40,295 nt of DNA from Candidatus Obscuribacterales bacterium (GTDB lineage: Bacteria; Cyanobacteriota; Vampirovibrionia; Obscuribacterales; Obscuribacteraceae), in the NCBI GenBank assembly GCA_021732565.1, contig JAKFUT010000077.1, positions 1-40,295 of the forward strand, in the 5' to 3' direction. Below the pieces are notes generated by a model, which was given only the letters and a program-made list of their open reading frames with translations, was not told the DNA's origin and did no database searches. Made by a program: the position numbers and the translations under genes. Positions 7,122 through 15,010 of the stretch are shown in pieces. Within the stretch, counting starts at the first letter, position 1, and each line of letters begins with the position of its first letter.

Positions 7122-9290
7122 ATGACTTCAGCTATATCAACTGTTATCGACAAAGATGGAATCGCGGTCCTAACCTGGAATACACCCGACTCCGCAGTCA
7201 ACCTTCTCACTGATAAATCATTGTCTGACCTCGACGCTGCAGTTAAGTCTGCGGCACAAAATGACCAGGTAAAGGGAATAGTTCTTACATCGGCAAAGTC
7301 CGACTGGGTAGCCGGCGCCGATCTCTCGATGCTAGAGGTTCTAGCTTCGCTGACACCGGAAGAAGTGTACCAGCGAATGATGAAGGTGCACGCCAGCTTG
7401 CGTTTCATGGAAACATGCAAGATGCCCGTGGTGGCCGCCATAAATGGCACCGCTCTTGGTGGCGGGCTCGAAGTTGCGCTAGCTTGCCACTATCGTGTCG
7501 CCGCAAACAATCCGAAACTGAAGCTGGGATTTCCCGAAGTCACCTTCGGCTTGTTCCCTGGTGCTGGCGGAACCCAACGCCTCCCGCGTTTGGTCAAGCT
7601 TCCGGATGCCTTGCGATTGCTCACGGAAGGCAAACAAATCGGCGCAGAGGAAGCGCAGAAACTGAACATTGTGCACAAAGTGGTGGCACCCGATCAACTG
7701 CTGGAAGAAGCGAAAGCATACATCAGAAACGGCGGCTCAGCAGAGCAGCCATGGGATGTTAAAGGCTTCCGCCTGCCTAGCGGTGACATTCATAGCATCC
7801 AGGGATTCGAGACCTTTGTCGGCGCGAATGGCTTGATCAGCAAGATGACAAATTGCAATTATCCAGCGCCAATTGCCATTCTCGAGTGTGTCTATCACGG
7901 GCTGCAACTGACCATTGATGAAGGTTCTCAACTCGAAGCACGCAAGTTCACAAAGGTGATTCGGTCCAGCGTGGCAAAGAACATGATTCGCACAATGTTC
8001 TTCAGCATGAACAATGCCGCTAAGCTCAAGGATCGCCCGAAAGATGTGCCACAGCAGAAAGTTAATAAGCTGGGCATGGTTGGTGCCGGTCTTATGGGCA
8101 CGGGAATAGCTTACGTTTCCGCTCTCTCTGAGATCGAAGTTGTGCTCATCGACTCGACCAGAGAACTGGCCGAGAAAGGTAAAGCAGCATGCGCGAAGCT
8201 TATCGAGAAACGGGTTGCCAGAGGCAAGACCACAAAAGAGAAGGCGGAGGCACTGCTCAATCGAATAACCCCGACCACTGACTATGCGATGTTGTCGGAT
8301 TGTTCATTGATCATCGAAGCAGTCTACGAAGACCCGAAGGTCAAAGAGGAAGTGCTGAAGAAGATTAATGCAGTAGCCAAACAAGATGCGGTCATTGCCA
8401 GCAACACGTCTTCATTGCCAATTTCTGCGTTAGGACAAAATGTCTCGAATCAGAAGAACTTCATTGGCATTCATTTCTTTTCGCCTGTAGATAAGATGCA
8501 ACTGGTCGAAGTAATTCGAGGGAAAAAGACTGGCGACGAAGCAGTAGCAAGATCACTGGATTTCGTCCAGCAGATCAGAAAGACGCCCATTGTCGTGAAT
8601 GACAGCCACGGCTTCTACACCACTCGAGTGTTCAGCACCTACACCAACGAAGGCGTGTACTTGCTATCGGAAGGAATAGCGCCTGCTCTGATAGAGAATG
8701 CTGGTCGCATGGCTGGACTGCCGATGGGACCGCTGGAAGTGGCGGATATGGTCGGGCTTGATACAGTTCAGAGAATCCTCACTGCTGCAAAAACGCTGCT
8801 AGGCGATAAATTCCAGGACCAGATCACCTGGGACATTGTTACTCGCATCGTCCAAAACGAGCAGCGGCTCGGTCAAAAGAATGGCAAAGGATTCTACGAT
8901 TACAACGGCAAGGAAAAACGCCTTTGGAAGGGAATTGCTCAGCTCATCGGCAAAGAATCCGTTACGCCCGAATTGGAAGCGGTCCAAAAGCGCTTGCTGG
9001 TCATCCAGGCGATTGAGGCAATTCGTTGTTTGGAAGAAGGCGTTGTGCTTGAGCCCGCTGATGCCGATGTCGGCTCAATCCTCGGCTGGGGCTTCTGCCC
9101 CTTCCACGGTGGCATAGCCTCTTACGTCGACACCGTCGGCACCAAATGGTTGCTCGAAGAAGCTACCAGACTAGAACAAACAGCCGGACCGCGCTTTGCA
9201 CCACCGGAACTGCTCAAGCAGCTCGGTAAAGAGAACAAGCGATTGTTCGATTACAAGCGCGAAGCAAAGGAACTGGCCGGCGTTAAGTAG
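7122..9290 (+). CDS. fadB: Fatty-acid oxidation complex alpha subunit: enoyl-CoA hydratase / 3-hydroxyacyl-CoA dehydrogenase
   Basis: Bifunctional enzyme of 722 residues that hydrates enoyl-CoA and oxidises the L-3-hydroxyacyl-CoA with NAD+. The N-terminal crotonase domain (about 1-190) has the oxyanion-hole AGADLSML, ALGGGLEVALACHYR with one catalytic Glu, and FPEVTFGLFPGAGGTQRLPR with the other. From about residue 312 the NAD-binding motif GMVGAGLMGTGIAY starts the dehydrogenase half, which continues with SNTSSLPIS and the catalytic-His segment IGIHFFSPVDKMQLVEV. The C-terminal HAD domains end at residue 722. The ATG at 7122 has GGATGG upstream; an in-frame GTG at 7116 is less likely. The gene could equally be named fadJ; adjacency to fadA favours fadB. 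Confidence 0.93.
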   Translation: MTSAISTVIDKDGIAVLTWNTPDSAVNLLTDKSLSDLDAAVKSAAQNDQVKGIVLTSAKSDWVAGADLSMLEVLASLTPEEVYQRMMKVHASLRFMETCKMPVVAAINGTALGGGLEVALACHYRVAANNPKLKLGFPEVTFGLFPGAGGTQRLPRLVKLPDALRLLTEGKQIGAEEAQKLNIVHKVVAPDQLLEEAKAYIRNGGSAEQPWDVKGFRLPSGDIHSIQGFETFVGANGLISKMTNCNYPAPIAILECVYHGLQLTIDEGSQLEARKFTKVIRSSVAKNMIRTMFFSMNNAAKLKDRPKDVPQQKVNKLGMVGAGLMGTGIAYVSALSEIEVVLIDSTRELAEKGKAACAKLIEKRVARGKTTKEKAEALLNRITPTTDYAMLSDCSLIIEAVYEDPKVKEEVLKKINAVAKQDAVIASNTSSLPISALGQNVSNQKNFIGIHFFSPVDKMQLVEVIRGKKTGDEAVARSLDFVQQIRKTPIVVNDSHGFYTTRVFSTYTNEGVYLLSEGIAPALIENAGRMAGLPMGPLEVADMVGLDTVQRILTAAKTLLGDKFQDQITWDIVTRIVQNEQRLGQKNGKGFYDYNGKEKRLWKGIAQLIGKESVTPELEAVQKRLLVIQAIEAIRCLEEGVVLEPADADVGSILGWGFCPFHGGIASYVDTVGTKWLLEEATRLEQTAGPRFAPPELLKQLGKENKRLFDYKREAKELAGVK

Positions 9291-9311
9291 CCGGGTAACA
9301 AACCGTTTTTT

Positions 9312-9350
9312 CGGCGGAAGCTCACGCAGCTTCCGCCGTTTCTTCTTTCT
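9312..9350 (+). terminator. Intrinsic terminator of the fadAB operon
   Basis: An 11-bp perfect stem (CGGCGGAAGCT / AGCTTCCGCCG) with a 5-base loop, followed by a T-rich tract (TTTCTTCTTTCT), 22 bases after the fadB stop. There is no A-run on the upstream side, so it should act only in the plus direction. Confidence 0.9.
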
Positions 9351-9469
9351 AAATCGGGGTTCTGGTGCTGCATGCGCATGATTTCTGCCGGTAACGCTTC
9401 ACGCGAATTTCCGACCAAATTCGTTTCGGATTTCCGCCCAAGGCCCAAGCTACTTGGTCCACCAAGCGA

Positions 9470-11503
9470 CTACTTCTTCGGTTTCGCTTTGGAGTCGTAG
9501 CCTAATGCCTTTAGTCGCTCATCGTGGGTGCGCATTGCATAGAACAGATCGTCGATCTTAATAGGTTCTTTGCCTGTGGTCTTGCCCAGGTGATCTACCG
9601 ATCGTCCCCACTGGTTGTCTACCTTAACTTCTCCTGTCTTGGGATCGAAGCCATGGATTGTGACCACGTGCCACCCCCCGGGAATCTTGTTTGATTTTTG
9701 GGCTTCTTCAATTGTGCTTCCGGCTCCTGGCTCCACTCCAGCTCCTGAGTCTTCCCAGAAGGGTTTGTTGCTTGTATGGATTTTTAGAATTATGGGAAAT
9801 CCGCCCGGCTTTTTGCTTAGCTCGGTCAGTTTTGCATGGAACGCTTCTTTTGAGGCTATGGTGTCCACGCCCTCGGGACCTTTGTTTCCGAACCGGATTG
9901 CCAGTGTCTCAGGTCGTTCGCCGGCAATTCTCCGATAAATCTCAGGGTAGTTGTCGGTGTTAAGGTTGGGGCTATGATCTCCTACTGTAACTCGATTTCC
10001 TTTGTCGTTGGTAGCTGTAATTCGTTGGCCGGTATCACCCTTCACTCGTTTTGCGCCGGCATGATCGTATATGACATCACTGCGACCATGTTCTTTCCGG
10101 TCCGGTCCGTGGGTCTTATCTTGCCAATGAGTGTTGACTGCTAGCGTTTGGAATATCTGGCTGGCGAGGGTGCGGCGCCGGGTATTCGGGTCGAGTATCG
10201 ACTCGGGCGGGGTGATCACGTCCCCGTCTGCCGTTTTGAATTTCCCGGTCAAAGCTACGTCGGTTATTGCTTTCATAACCTTGGATGGATTTTTCGAGTA
10301 CATGCAAACTTCAATTGCTGTGACGTTGCAAGTCTTGTATCTACCCTGGTCTATTCCAGTAGGTTCAATTGCTTGCGCAAGCGCTTCTCGCGCTACCCTG
10401 CATCGTTCCTTAATGCCAAGCTTAGCGCTCTCCGGCTCGAGTAACCTGGCCGACTCTCGAAAAAAGTCGGCAACTTCTTTAGCCGGCAGGCCTTTCGCTT
10501 TAGCTTCCTTCTGAAACTTTTCCAGTTCTGCCTTGTATTCTGTTAACTCTTTCTGGTCTGTAAAGCGTTTCTCCGCGGCACGTTCGAGTTTGTCCCGTGC
10601 TGTGGTCACTTCATCTTTTGGTGCTTCAGGTTTTACAAGTTTTTCGAGCTTCTCTAGCTCTTTTGTTACGGAGTCTAATCGGATGGAATGACCACCGCTC
10701 TTTCCGACAGTGATGTCTCCAGCGAGGTGTTCCCGTTTTCCTTTTGAGTCGACCGCAATCCAGTCTCGCTTGCCGATTGCTTCTTCCTTCGATGAGTGAA
10801 CGGCAAGGAAAGTTTTCGCGGACTTGGTCTTAGTATCTTCCATGACCATTCCGATAACGTTGTCAGACTTGCCGTCGTATTTGAAGTGGAACCGAATATT
10901 TTTGTCGGGCTTTTCCAAACTTACTACGCGTCCTTCGGGATCGCGCTTGACGATAAATCCATGGCTGCTTTTTTCCGTCTTAGCAATTGATGCTGAACGG
11001 TCCAGCAACTCGGTCTTCAGGTCGCTGATTTTTTGGACCAGTTCTTTTTGTTGATCGCCAGTGACTCTATCCCACGCATCCGCTGCTGCGCCGAATTTCA
11101 TCTCGGGTGGAACCGAGTAGTCCTTTGTTGCCCGTGCGCCACGGTCGGCAGCCAGGAAGAGCGTGCGCTCCCCTGTTTTCAAAGCATCTTCAGCAGGTTG
11201 GCGGAAGGCTCCTTCGCGAGAAGGATCTTTCGGAAACCTGATCATCTTAGCGATAGCAGCAGGATCGGCAGGTTTGCCATCAGCAACTCCTGATGCCGTG
11301 CCCCTTAGAAGATCCAGGACGGGAAGTCCAAGAATTGTAGTTTCTTCCGCTGTGGCGGGTGTGCTCCCTGTTTTCTTATCCAGAGGCTTTCCAATGACTT
11401 CGCTCAACAAATGTACTAATGACAGGTCCGGTTTGTCGGCTGGTGAATCGTCACTTCTCGGCTTCTCTGCGCCTGAAGCGATGGTCTCGTGCAGATGATC
11501 CAT
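9470..11503 (-). CDS. Large hypothetical protein with a C-terminal papain-like Cys/His/Asp pattern
   Basis: 677 residues from the ATG at 11503, which has GAGGAG four bases upstream; an open frame reaches 11686 but lacks a supported start. The N-terminal ~150 residues are acidic and disordered. Residues ~200-300 hold a segment with FHFKYDG and WIAVDSKGKREHL, and ~300-370 are Lys/Glu-rich coiled coil. The C-terminal ~290 residues look like a papain-type fold: C392 in DQGRYKTCNVTAIE, H612 in GGWHVVTIHGF, and D629/N630 in EVKVDNQWG. The order Cys-His-Asp/Asn and the GWHVV...DNQWG signature suit a cysteine peptidase or effector-type hydrolase. No signal peptide is visible. A broken copy of an internal segment lies at 16798-16950. 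Catalysis is inferred from motif order only. Confidence 0.78.
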   Translation of the reverse strand: MDHLHETIASGAEKPRSDDSPADKPDLSLVHLLSEVIGKPLDKKTGSTPATAEETTILGLPVLDLLRGTASGVADGKPADPAAIAKMIRFPKDPSREGAFRQPAEDALKTGERTLFLAADRGARATKDYSVPPEMKFGAAADAWDRVTGDQQKELVQKISDLKTELLDRSASIAKTEKSSHGFIVKRDPEGRVVSLEKPDKNIRFHFKYDGKSDNVIGMVMEDTKTKSAKTFLAVHSSKEEAIGKRDWIAVDSKGKREHLAGDITVGKSGGHSIRLDSVTKELEKLEKLVKPEAPKDEVTTARDKLERAAEKRFTDQKELTEYKAELEKFQKEAKAKGLPAKEVADFFRESARLLEPESAKLGIKERCRVAREALAQAIEPTGIDQGRYKTCNVTAIEVCMYSKNPSKVMKAITDVALTGKFKTADGDVITPPESILDPNTRRRTLASQIFQTLAVNTHWQDKTHGPDRKEHGRSDVIYDHAGAKRVKGDTGQRITATNDKGNRVTVGDHSPNLNTDNYPEIYRRIAGERPETLAIRFGNKGPEGVDTIASKEAFHAKLTELSKKPGGFPIILKIHTSNKPFWEDSGAGVEPGAGSTIEEAQKSNKIPGGWHVVTIHGFDPKTGEVKVDNQWGRSVDHLGKTTGKEPIKIDDLFYAMRTHDERLKALGYDSKAKPKK

Positions 11504-11977
11504 TTTGCTCCTCTTCACCCTGCAAGGGGAGTACTTTCGCGAATGGTTGCATGACGGCCTGGCGTTTACTCTGCAACATGTATGCATCTTAGGGAGACTT
11601 TGTTGCAATTTCATTGAGATTTGGGCAATGTTTAGACTGCGGGTCCGAACATTTTCCACAGGGTCCACAATGCCCTCAAAAACCAATACTTCAAAATCTA
11701 CGAATATGCGACTACTTGACTATCGGCATCAGGATGGGCTTATCACCATCTAATTCGCAGGAACAAGTTGGTCAGTCAGTTACTCAGTGTTCCTGGAAGC
11801 CCAAATTACCTATCACTATCAAGCATTAGCCGGCCATGTCGTCGACCGAACCCTGCGCGAACCATAGAACCGGTGCCTTGGAGAGGATTGACATTGGCAT
11901 TTATCGAGGTTGCCGCCTGAGCTGCACGTGCGGTACTCTTGTCGGGCAGAAACCTCAAGCGGAAGGTCAGACCAAAC
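11504..11977. other. Divergent intergenic region
   Basis: This stretch separates the divergent cysteine-peptidase-like gene (minus) and the alpha/beta hydrolase (plus), so it must contain both promoters. I found no hexamer pair good enough to call. Short ORFs here have no start signals or domain features. A TTGACA at about 11888 has no matching -10 at normal spacing. Confidence 0.35.
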
Positions 11978-13045
11978 ATGGGCGCAATTGTGCGGTGCAA
12001 AGCAATAGCGCTTCGTGCGCTTATCATTGTTGTTGTATTGGCGGCATCGATCTCGAACGTGCGAAGCGAGATTGATTGGAAGAGTGTTTCCACCAACCCC
12101 AATGATCGGTTCACCTACATTGAGGACGGCGCGTACCTCAAAGACATTGGTGTGCCAACATACGAATGGTGTCCAAAGGACTTTAAGGAGGCGCCTTCGG
12201 GAATGGTGCTCCTGGTCCACGGTTTGACGCTACACGGAAAACGCTATGAGGTAGCTGGTCGTGCGTTTGCCTCCAGCAACTACTATGCCGTTGCCTTTGA
12301 CTTAAGGGGATTCGGAAGATGCCGCACTGATTCGCAATTTCGAGAACTGAGCAGAATTGACTACAGGAAATCCTATAAAGAGCTTGTAGAAATTGCGGAG
12401 CGAATGAGAAAGAAATATCCAAAAGCTTCTCTCGTGGTGATTGGCGAAAGCCTGGGTGCCACACCATGTCTTCAGCTTGCTGCAGAACACCCGGAACTGG
12501 TTAACGGCGTAATCATATCTGGTCCGGCCGTACGCGTTAACCCTAAAATGGTTCTTTCACCTTCAAGTATCCTGGCGGGGCTCAGGGGCTTATTGATCGA
12601 TTCTAAATTTAACATCAACCTTGAGTTCTTCATGCGAAAACTGGTTTCCGACGATCCAAGAATTGTCGACGAAATGGTAAATGATCCGCTCATTCGCAAG
12701 CGGCTTTCGATTCGAGACCTGCTGTCGACGCACTTCTACGTCGACAAGAATTTGAGGTATGGACGATTGATAAAACCACAGATGCCTGTGTTGGTTTTGC
12801 AGGGCAGCAAGGATAACTGCGTCATACCGAAGGACATAGTTAAGTTGTCGAATTGCGTTCGTTCCGATGATCAAACACTACGCTGGTTTCAGCATTTCAG
12901 CCATTTGCTTCTTGAGACCAGATTTGTTCAACCACAGGCAGTCGACGCTATCACGAATTGGATGGAAGCACATGATGAGGCACACCTGTCGGAGATGCAG
13001 GGTGTAATGAAGGAACTCAAATTGCTCGGTGCAGAAGGATTGTGA
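11978..13045 (+). CDS. Exported alpha/beta hydrolase, monoacylglycerol-lipase-like
   Basis: 355 residues. The first ~30 residues (basic MGAIVRCKAIALR, then a hydrophobic IIVVVLAASISN stretch) form a signal peptide or membrane anchor. The alpha/beta hydrolase core follows: VLLVHGLTLHGKRY with the oxyanion HG, FDLRGFGRC, nucleophile S158 in VVIGESLGAT, acid D279 in LQGSKDNCVIP and H309 in FSHLLLE. The layout matches the Hydrolase_4/monoacylglycerol lipase group, whose members cleave glycerides or related esters. The ATG at 11978 is preferred because the signal sequence begins there; an upstream TTG at 11939 would add 13 polar residues. It is a single gene with no operon partner, acting in the periplasm or at the membrane. 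A lipid-scavenging link with fadAB is possible but not shown. Confidence 0.88.
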   Translation: MGAIVRCKAIALRALIIVVVLAASISNVRSEIDWKSVSTNPNDRFTYIEDGAYLKDIGVPTYEWCPKDFKEAPSGMVLLVHGLTLHGKRYEVAGRAFASSNYYAVAFDLRGFGRCRTDSQFRELSRIDYRKSYKELVEIAERMRKKYPKASLVVIGESLGATPCLQLAAEHPELVNGVIISGPAVRVNPKMVLSPSSILAGLRGLLIDSKFNINLEFFMRKLVSDDPRIVDEMVNDPLIRKRLSIRDLLSTHFYVDKNLRYGRLIKPQMPVLVLQGSKDNCVIPKDIVKLSNCVRSDDQTLRWFQHFSHLLLETRFVQPQAVDAITNWMEAHDEAHLSEMQGVMKELKLLGAEGL

Positions 13046-13181
13046 TTCGCAGCGTTGGAGATCGTGCGGGTGGTGATCAGGGTAAGCGCGATCTCAACAA
13101 AATACCCGTCGACTAGCTGCCACCAAGATTGCGTACTAGTGACTCTTACATGCCAACAAGTGAAATTAGCTATTGATGTGA

Positions 13182-13435
13182 ATCCCTTGCTCGCAATATT
13201 GTTTGGCGAGTTGTTTTGAATTCGAAAGGGATCTGCTGATTGAACGAACACAGTCAGGAATTATTCGGGCGACGGCAGCGGGAAACGCTTTGGCAGACCA
13301 CCAGTCCTCGGCGCCGAGGAGCGAGTAGCAGTCTCGGACCGACTGGTTGCTGGTGTCAGCGTTGCCGAGATCGCGCGCGAATTCGGCCACGGCTGCGATA
13401 ACTTGCATCGTCATCTTTCCTGCCGAACTGGTTAG
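13182..13435 (+). pseudogene. Tn3-type serine resolvase/invertase, C-terminal remnant with frameshift
   Basis: Two frames together read as the C-terminal third of a serine recombinase. From 13218 one frame gives EFERDLLIERTQSGIIRATA, the conserved helix E region of resolvases. After a shift near 13275 the other frame gives GSGKRFGRPPVLGAEERVAV, then LVAGVSVAEIAREFG, the DNA-binding helix-turn-helix, ending at a TAG at 13433. The catalytic N-terminal domain with its Ser is absent. It is a dead fragment of a mobile element, consistent with the inverted-repeat element about 1 kb downstream. Confidence 0.78.
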
Positions 13436-13515
13436 ATCGAAAAATCGCCGACATGACTATCAGGCAACCGTCGAGAAGCGCGTTTTAGGAACAGGATGCC
13501 CTTGTTGTGCCAGGC
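13436..13515 (+). pseudogene. Possible remnant of a zinc-ribbon (PF14311-like) protein
   Basis: In one frame the sequence reads HDYQATVEKRVLGTG then CPCCAR. This resembles the repeated 'W-x-A-T-V-x-x-R-x-x-G-x-G-C-P-x-C' zinc-ribbon module of PF14311, with the first cysteine apparently replaced by Arg. Only one module is visible and there is no gene around it. It may be debris from the same rearrangement that left the resolvase fragment. The match is from memory of the motif and is weak. Confidence 0.3.
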
Positions 13516-13662
13516 ACTGTTTTCAATACCGCCGTGTCACTTTGCCGCCTCACTTTTGCGAAAGGGGGGAAACCATGATTGAGGCAACGATTCTTACCTG
13601 CTGAAAAGTGATACACAATATCGTATAATCTCCACCTCAGCGTTGACTCAAGAAGGCGTCCC

Positions 13663-13760
13663 GTGCAGGATCTTGGACAACTCCTCTCAAGCAGCATTGG
13701 TATACACAAGACGAAGCTGTAATCTTCCTCTTGCGTCTCCAGCTTACTAAGTACTTTCGC
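13663..13760 (+). pseudogene. Decayed duplicate of the XRE antitoxin-type gene
   Basis: The segment 13608-13760 aligns with 13854-14010: the same promoter-region block, then a start (GTG here, ATG in the intact copy), the same MQDLGQ N-terminus, and later GAAGCTGTAATCTTCCTC and CGTCTCCAGCTTA matching GAGGCTGTGATCCTCCTC and CGTCTCCAGCTTA. Small indels break the frame, with a stop after about 19 codons (MQDLGQLLSSSIGIHKTKL). It is a tandem duplication in which the upstream copy has died. Confidence 0.75.
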
Positions 13761-13853
13761 ACGCGCCACGCGCCACAAAACCACTTTGCAGCCCGCCGAA
13801 GTCCTCTGTTCTGCAATTGACAAGGCCGGCGCACTGTATGCAAACGATGGAAC

Positions 13854-13879
13854 GTGATACACAATATCGTATAATCTCC
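13854..13879 (+). promoter_or_regulatory. Promoter region of the XRE gene (duplicated at 13608-13633)
   Basis: A perfect TATAAT (-10) at 13870-13875 lies 34 bases before the ATG. No consensus -35 is present at 16-18 bases. The surrounding 26 bases are identical in the decayed copy at 13608-13633 (TATAAT at 13624-13629). They contain nested small inverted repeats (GATA-N5-TATC and ATAC-N8-GTAT) that could be an autoregulatory operator. Confidence 0.55.
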
Positions 13880-13909
13880 CACCTCAGTATTGAAGAAAAG
13901 AGGAGTCCA

Positions 13910-14245
13910 ATGCAGGATCTCGGACAACACCTCAAAGTTCTCAAGCGCAACGGGTATGAAAGAGATGAGGCTGTGATCCTCCTCATGCGTCTCCAGCTTA
14001 TCAAGACAATCAAGTCCGAGATTTTGCGAAGGGGATGGAGCCAGAGAGAGGCGGCCAAGATACTTGGTGTATCGCAACCGCGCATCGCTGAGATATCAGC
14101 GCTCGCCACAGACAAATTTTCGGTAGAGAAGCTCACTAAATATCTTCTCCGACTCGATTTGGAAACAACGCTTTGCGTCAAGCCCGGCAGGGATTATGAA
14201 AAACCGGGACGCCAGCGAAAGAAGGGGTTACCGACGAAAAGCTAA
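13910..14245 (+). CDS. XRE-family helix-turn-helix protein, orphan antitoxin-like
   Basis: 111 residues. Residues ~28-85 hold a helix-turn-helix of the HTH_37/HigA-like antitoxin group: LIKTIKSEILRRGWSQREAA, KILGVSQPRIAEIS and DKFSVEKLTKYLLRLDLET. The C-terminus is basic. Such proteins normally pair with a RelE/HigB-type toxin that they neutralise and whose promoter they repress. No toxin ORF is present on either side: upstream is the decayed duplicate and downstream is non-coding, so it looks like a solitary antitoxin or regulator. The ATG at 13910 has AGGAG four bases upstream; an in-frame start at 13817 would run through the promoter and is rejected. Confidence 0.85.
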   Translation: MQDLGQHLKVLKRNGYERDEAVILLMRLQLIKTIKSEILRRGWSQREAAKILGVSQPRIAEISALATDKFSVEKLTKYLLRLDLETTLCVKPGRDYEKPGRQRKKGLPTKS

Positions 14246-14455
14246 GTAAGAATTCCTCTAAAATCCACATTATCACTATTGTTGCTAATAACAATGGCTA
14301 TTGATATGTCTGATGGGGGAAACCGGTCTCAGCTTATCTGCAATGATTGATCATTGATCTGAACAATTGGAACTTCTCATCCGGCTTGACTAGCAGTCCG
14401 CTGACCTGCATCTTTTCAGCATGAGCATGCGCGTTGAGCATGCCACGCTATACAG

Positions 14456-14652
14456 TACCTTTGTGTCGATATCTGCCTATAACTTTCGCTCAGGATTATC
14501 CGGCAAGATGCCCGTGCAATGGGAGTTCATCGCGACGCGGCTTCTCCGTCCGCCAGTCGTTTTGCGACAAGCATTTGTGGCATTTATCCTGAGCGAAAGT
14601 TATAGGCAGAGTGTCGATAAAGTGATTGGTTCACCTTATCGACACAAAGGTA
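14456..14652. repeat. 197-bp element with long interrupted inverted repeats (MITE-like or transposon-end debris)
   Basis: The left arm 14456-14496 (41 bases) matches the right arm in reverse complement over 39 bases. 14456-14470 pairs perfectly with 14638-14652, and 14473-14496 pairs perfectly with 14586-14609. The right arm carries a 28-base insertion at 14610-14637. With the adjoining bases that insertion forms its own perfect inverted repeat: GTGTCGATAA at 14611-14620 and TTATCGACAC at 14636-14645. The motif GTGTCGATA therefore occurs three times. The ~90-base centre has no ORF or T-run. The nearby serine-resolvase remnant suggests a Tn3-type origin (ends or res-like subsites), but no known terminal repeat was recognised. 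It begins 27 bases downstream of the small peptide gene at 14679-14852. Confidence 0.8.
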
Positions 14653-14678
14653 GTGACACAGCCATTCCCAGTGATCGC

Positions 14679-14852
14679 TTACGGTTTGTCAACCCGACCT
14701 AAACAGGGAACGCAACCTGCCGCTGATCCATTGCCACCTATAACAAGGTTGAATTCTTTGACATTGAGTTCGCGATTGAGAGTTTTTCGGACGCGTGTCT
14801 TCAACTCTTGTTGAGTCTGTTTTGCGATATTGTTCTTCTTTGCAGTCTTCAT
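14679..14852 (-). CDS. Candidate RiPP precursor peptide with double-glycine leader and CxxC core
   Basis: A 57-codon gene, too short for usual ORF cut-offs. The ATG at 14852 has a strong AAGGAG seven bases upstream and the stop is TAA. The leader is basic and helical (MKTAKKNN..., QELKTRVRKTLNRELN), followed by VKEFNLVIGG, a classic double-glycine processing motif. The C-terminal 17-residue core NGSAAGCVPCLGRVDKP has two cysteines as C-V-P-C. No signal peptide. It lies 158 bases downstream of the DUF692/partner pair on the same strand, the usual place for an MNIO substrate. In characterised MNIO pathways (methanobactin MbnB, TglH, ChrH, bufferins) core residues, often cysteines, are oxidatively modified. 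The family of this peptide was not recognised. Its role as substrate is inferred from context, size and composition. Confidence 0.72.
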   Translation of the reverse strand: MKTAKKNNIAKQTQQELKTRVRKTLNRELNVKEFNLVIGGNGSAAGCVPCLGRVDKP

Positions 14853-14981
14853 GGCACTTCTCCTTCTTATCGTTTTCTTCTATTTAATTGTAATGATCAC
14901 TAGACTAGACACACTCACTGTTCACTACGAGGTAAGGTCGCGGATTGAGTCGTTGTCTTCACTATTAGAGTACCCTTCGAA

Positions 14982-14997
14982 TGTGAGGAATGTGTGG
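14982..14997 (-). promoter_or_regulatory. 16-bp motif upstream of the peptide gene (copy 1)
   Basis: TGTGAGGAATGTGTGG on the plus strand (CCACACATTCCTCACA in the direction of transcription), 130 bases upstream of the peptide ATG. An exact copy lies at 16776-16791 upstream of the DUF692 gene. Presence before both transcription units suggests a shared operator. A direct repeat bordering an inserted cassette is the alternative. Confidence 0.5.
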
Positions 14998-15010
14998 GAC
15001 CCCCTGCGAG

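Noticed and set aside
14611..14645. Inner 35-bp palindrome as an intrinsic terminator for the peptide gene
   Set aside because: Good stem, but no T-run on the transcribed side and a 15-base loop; better explained as part of the inverted-repeat element.
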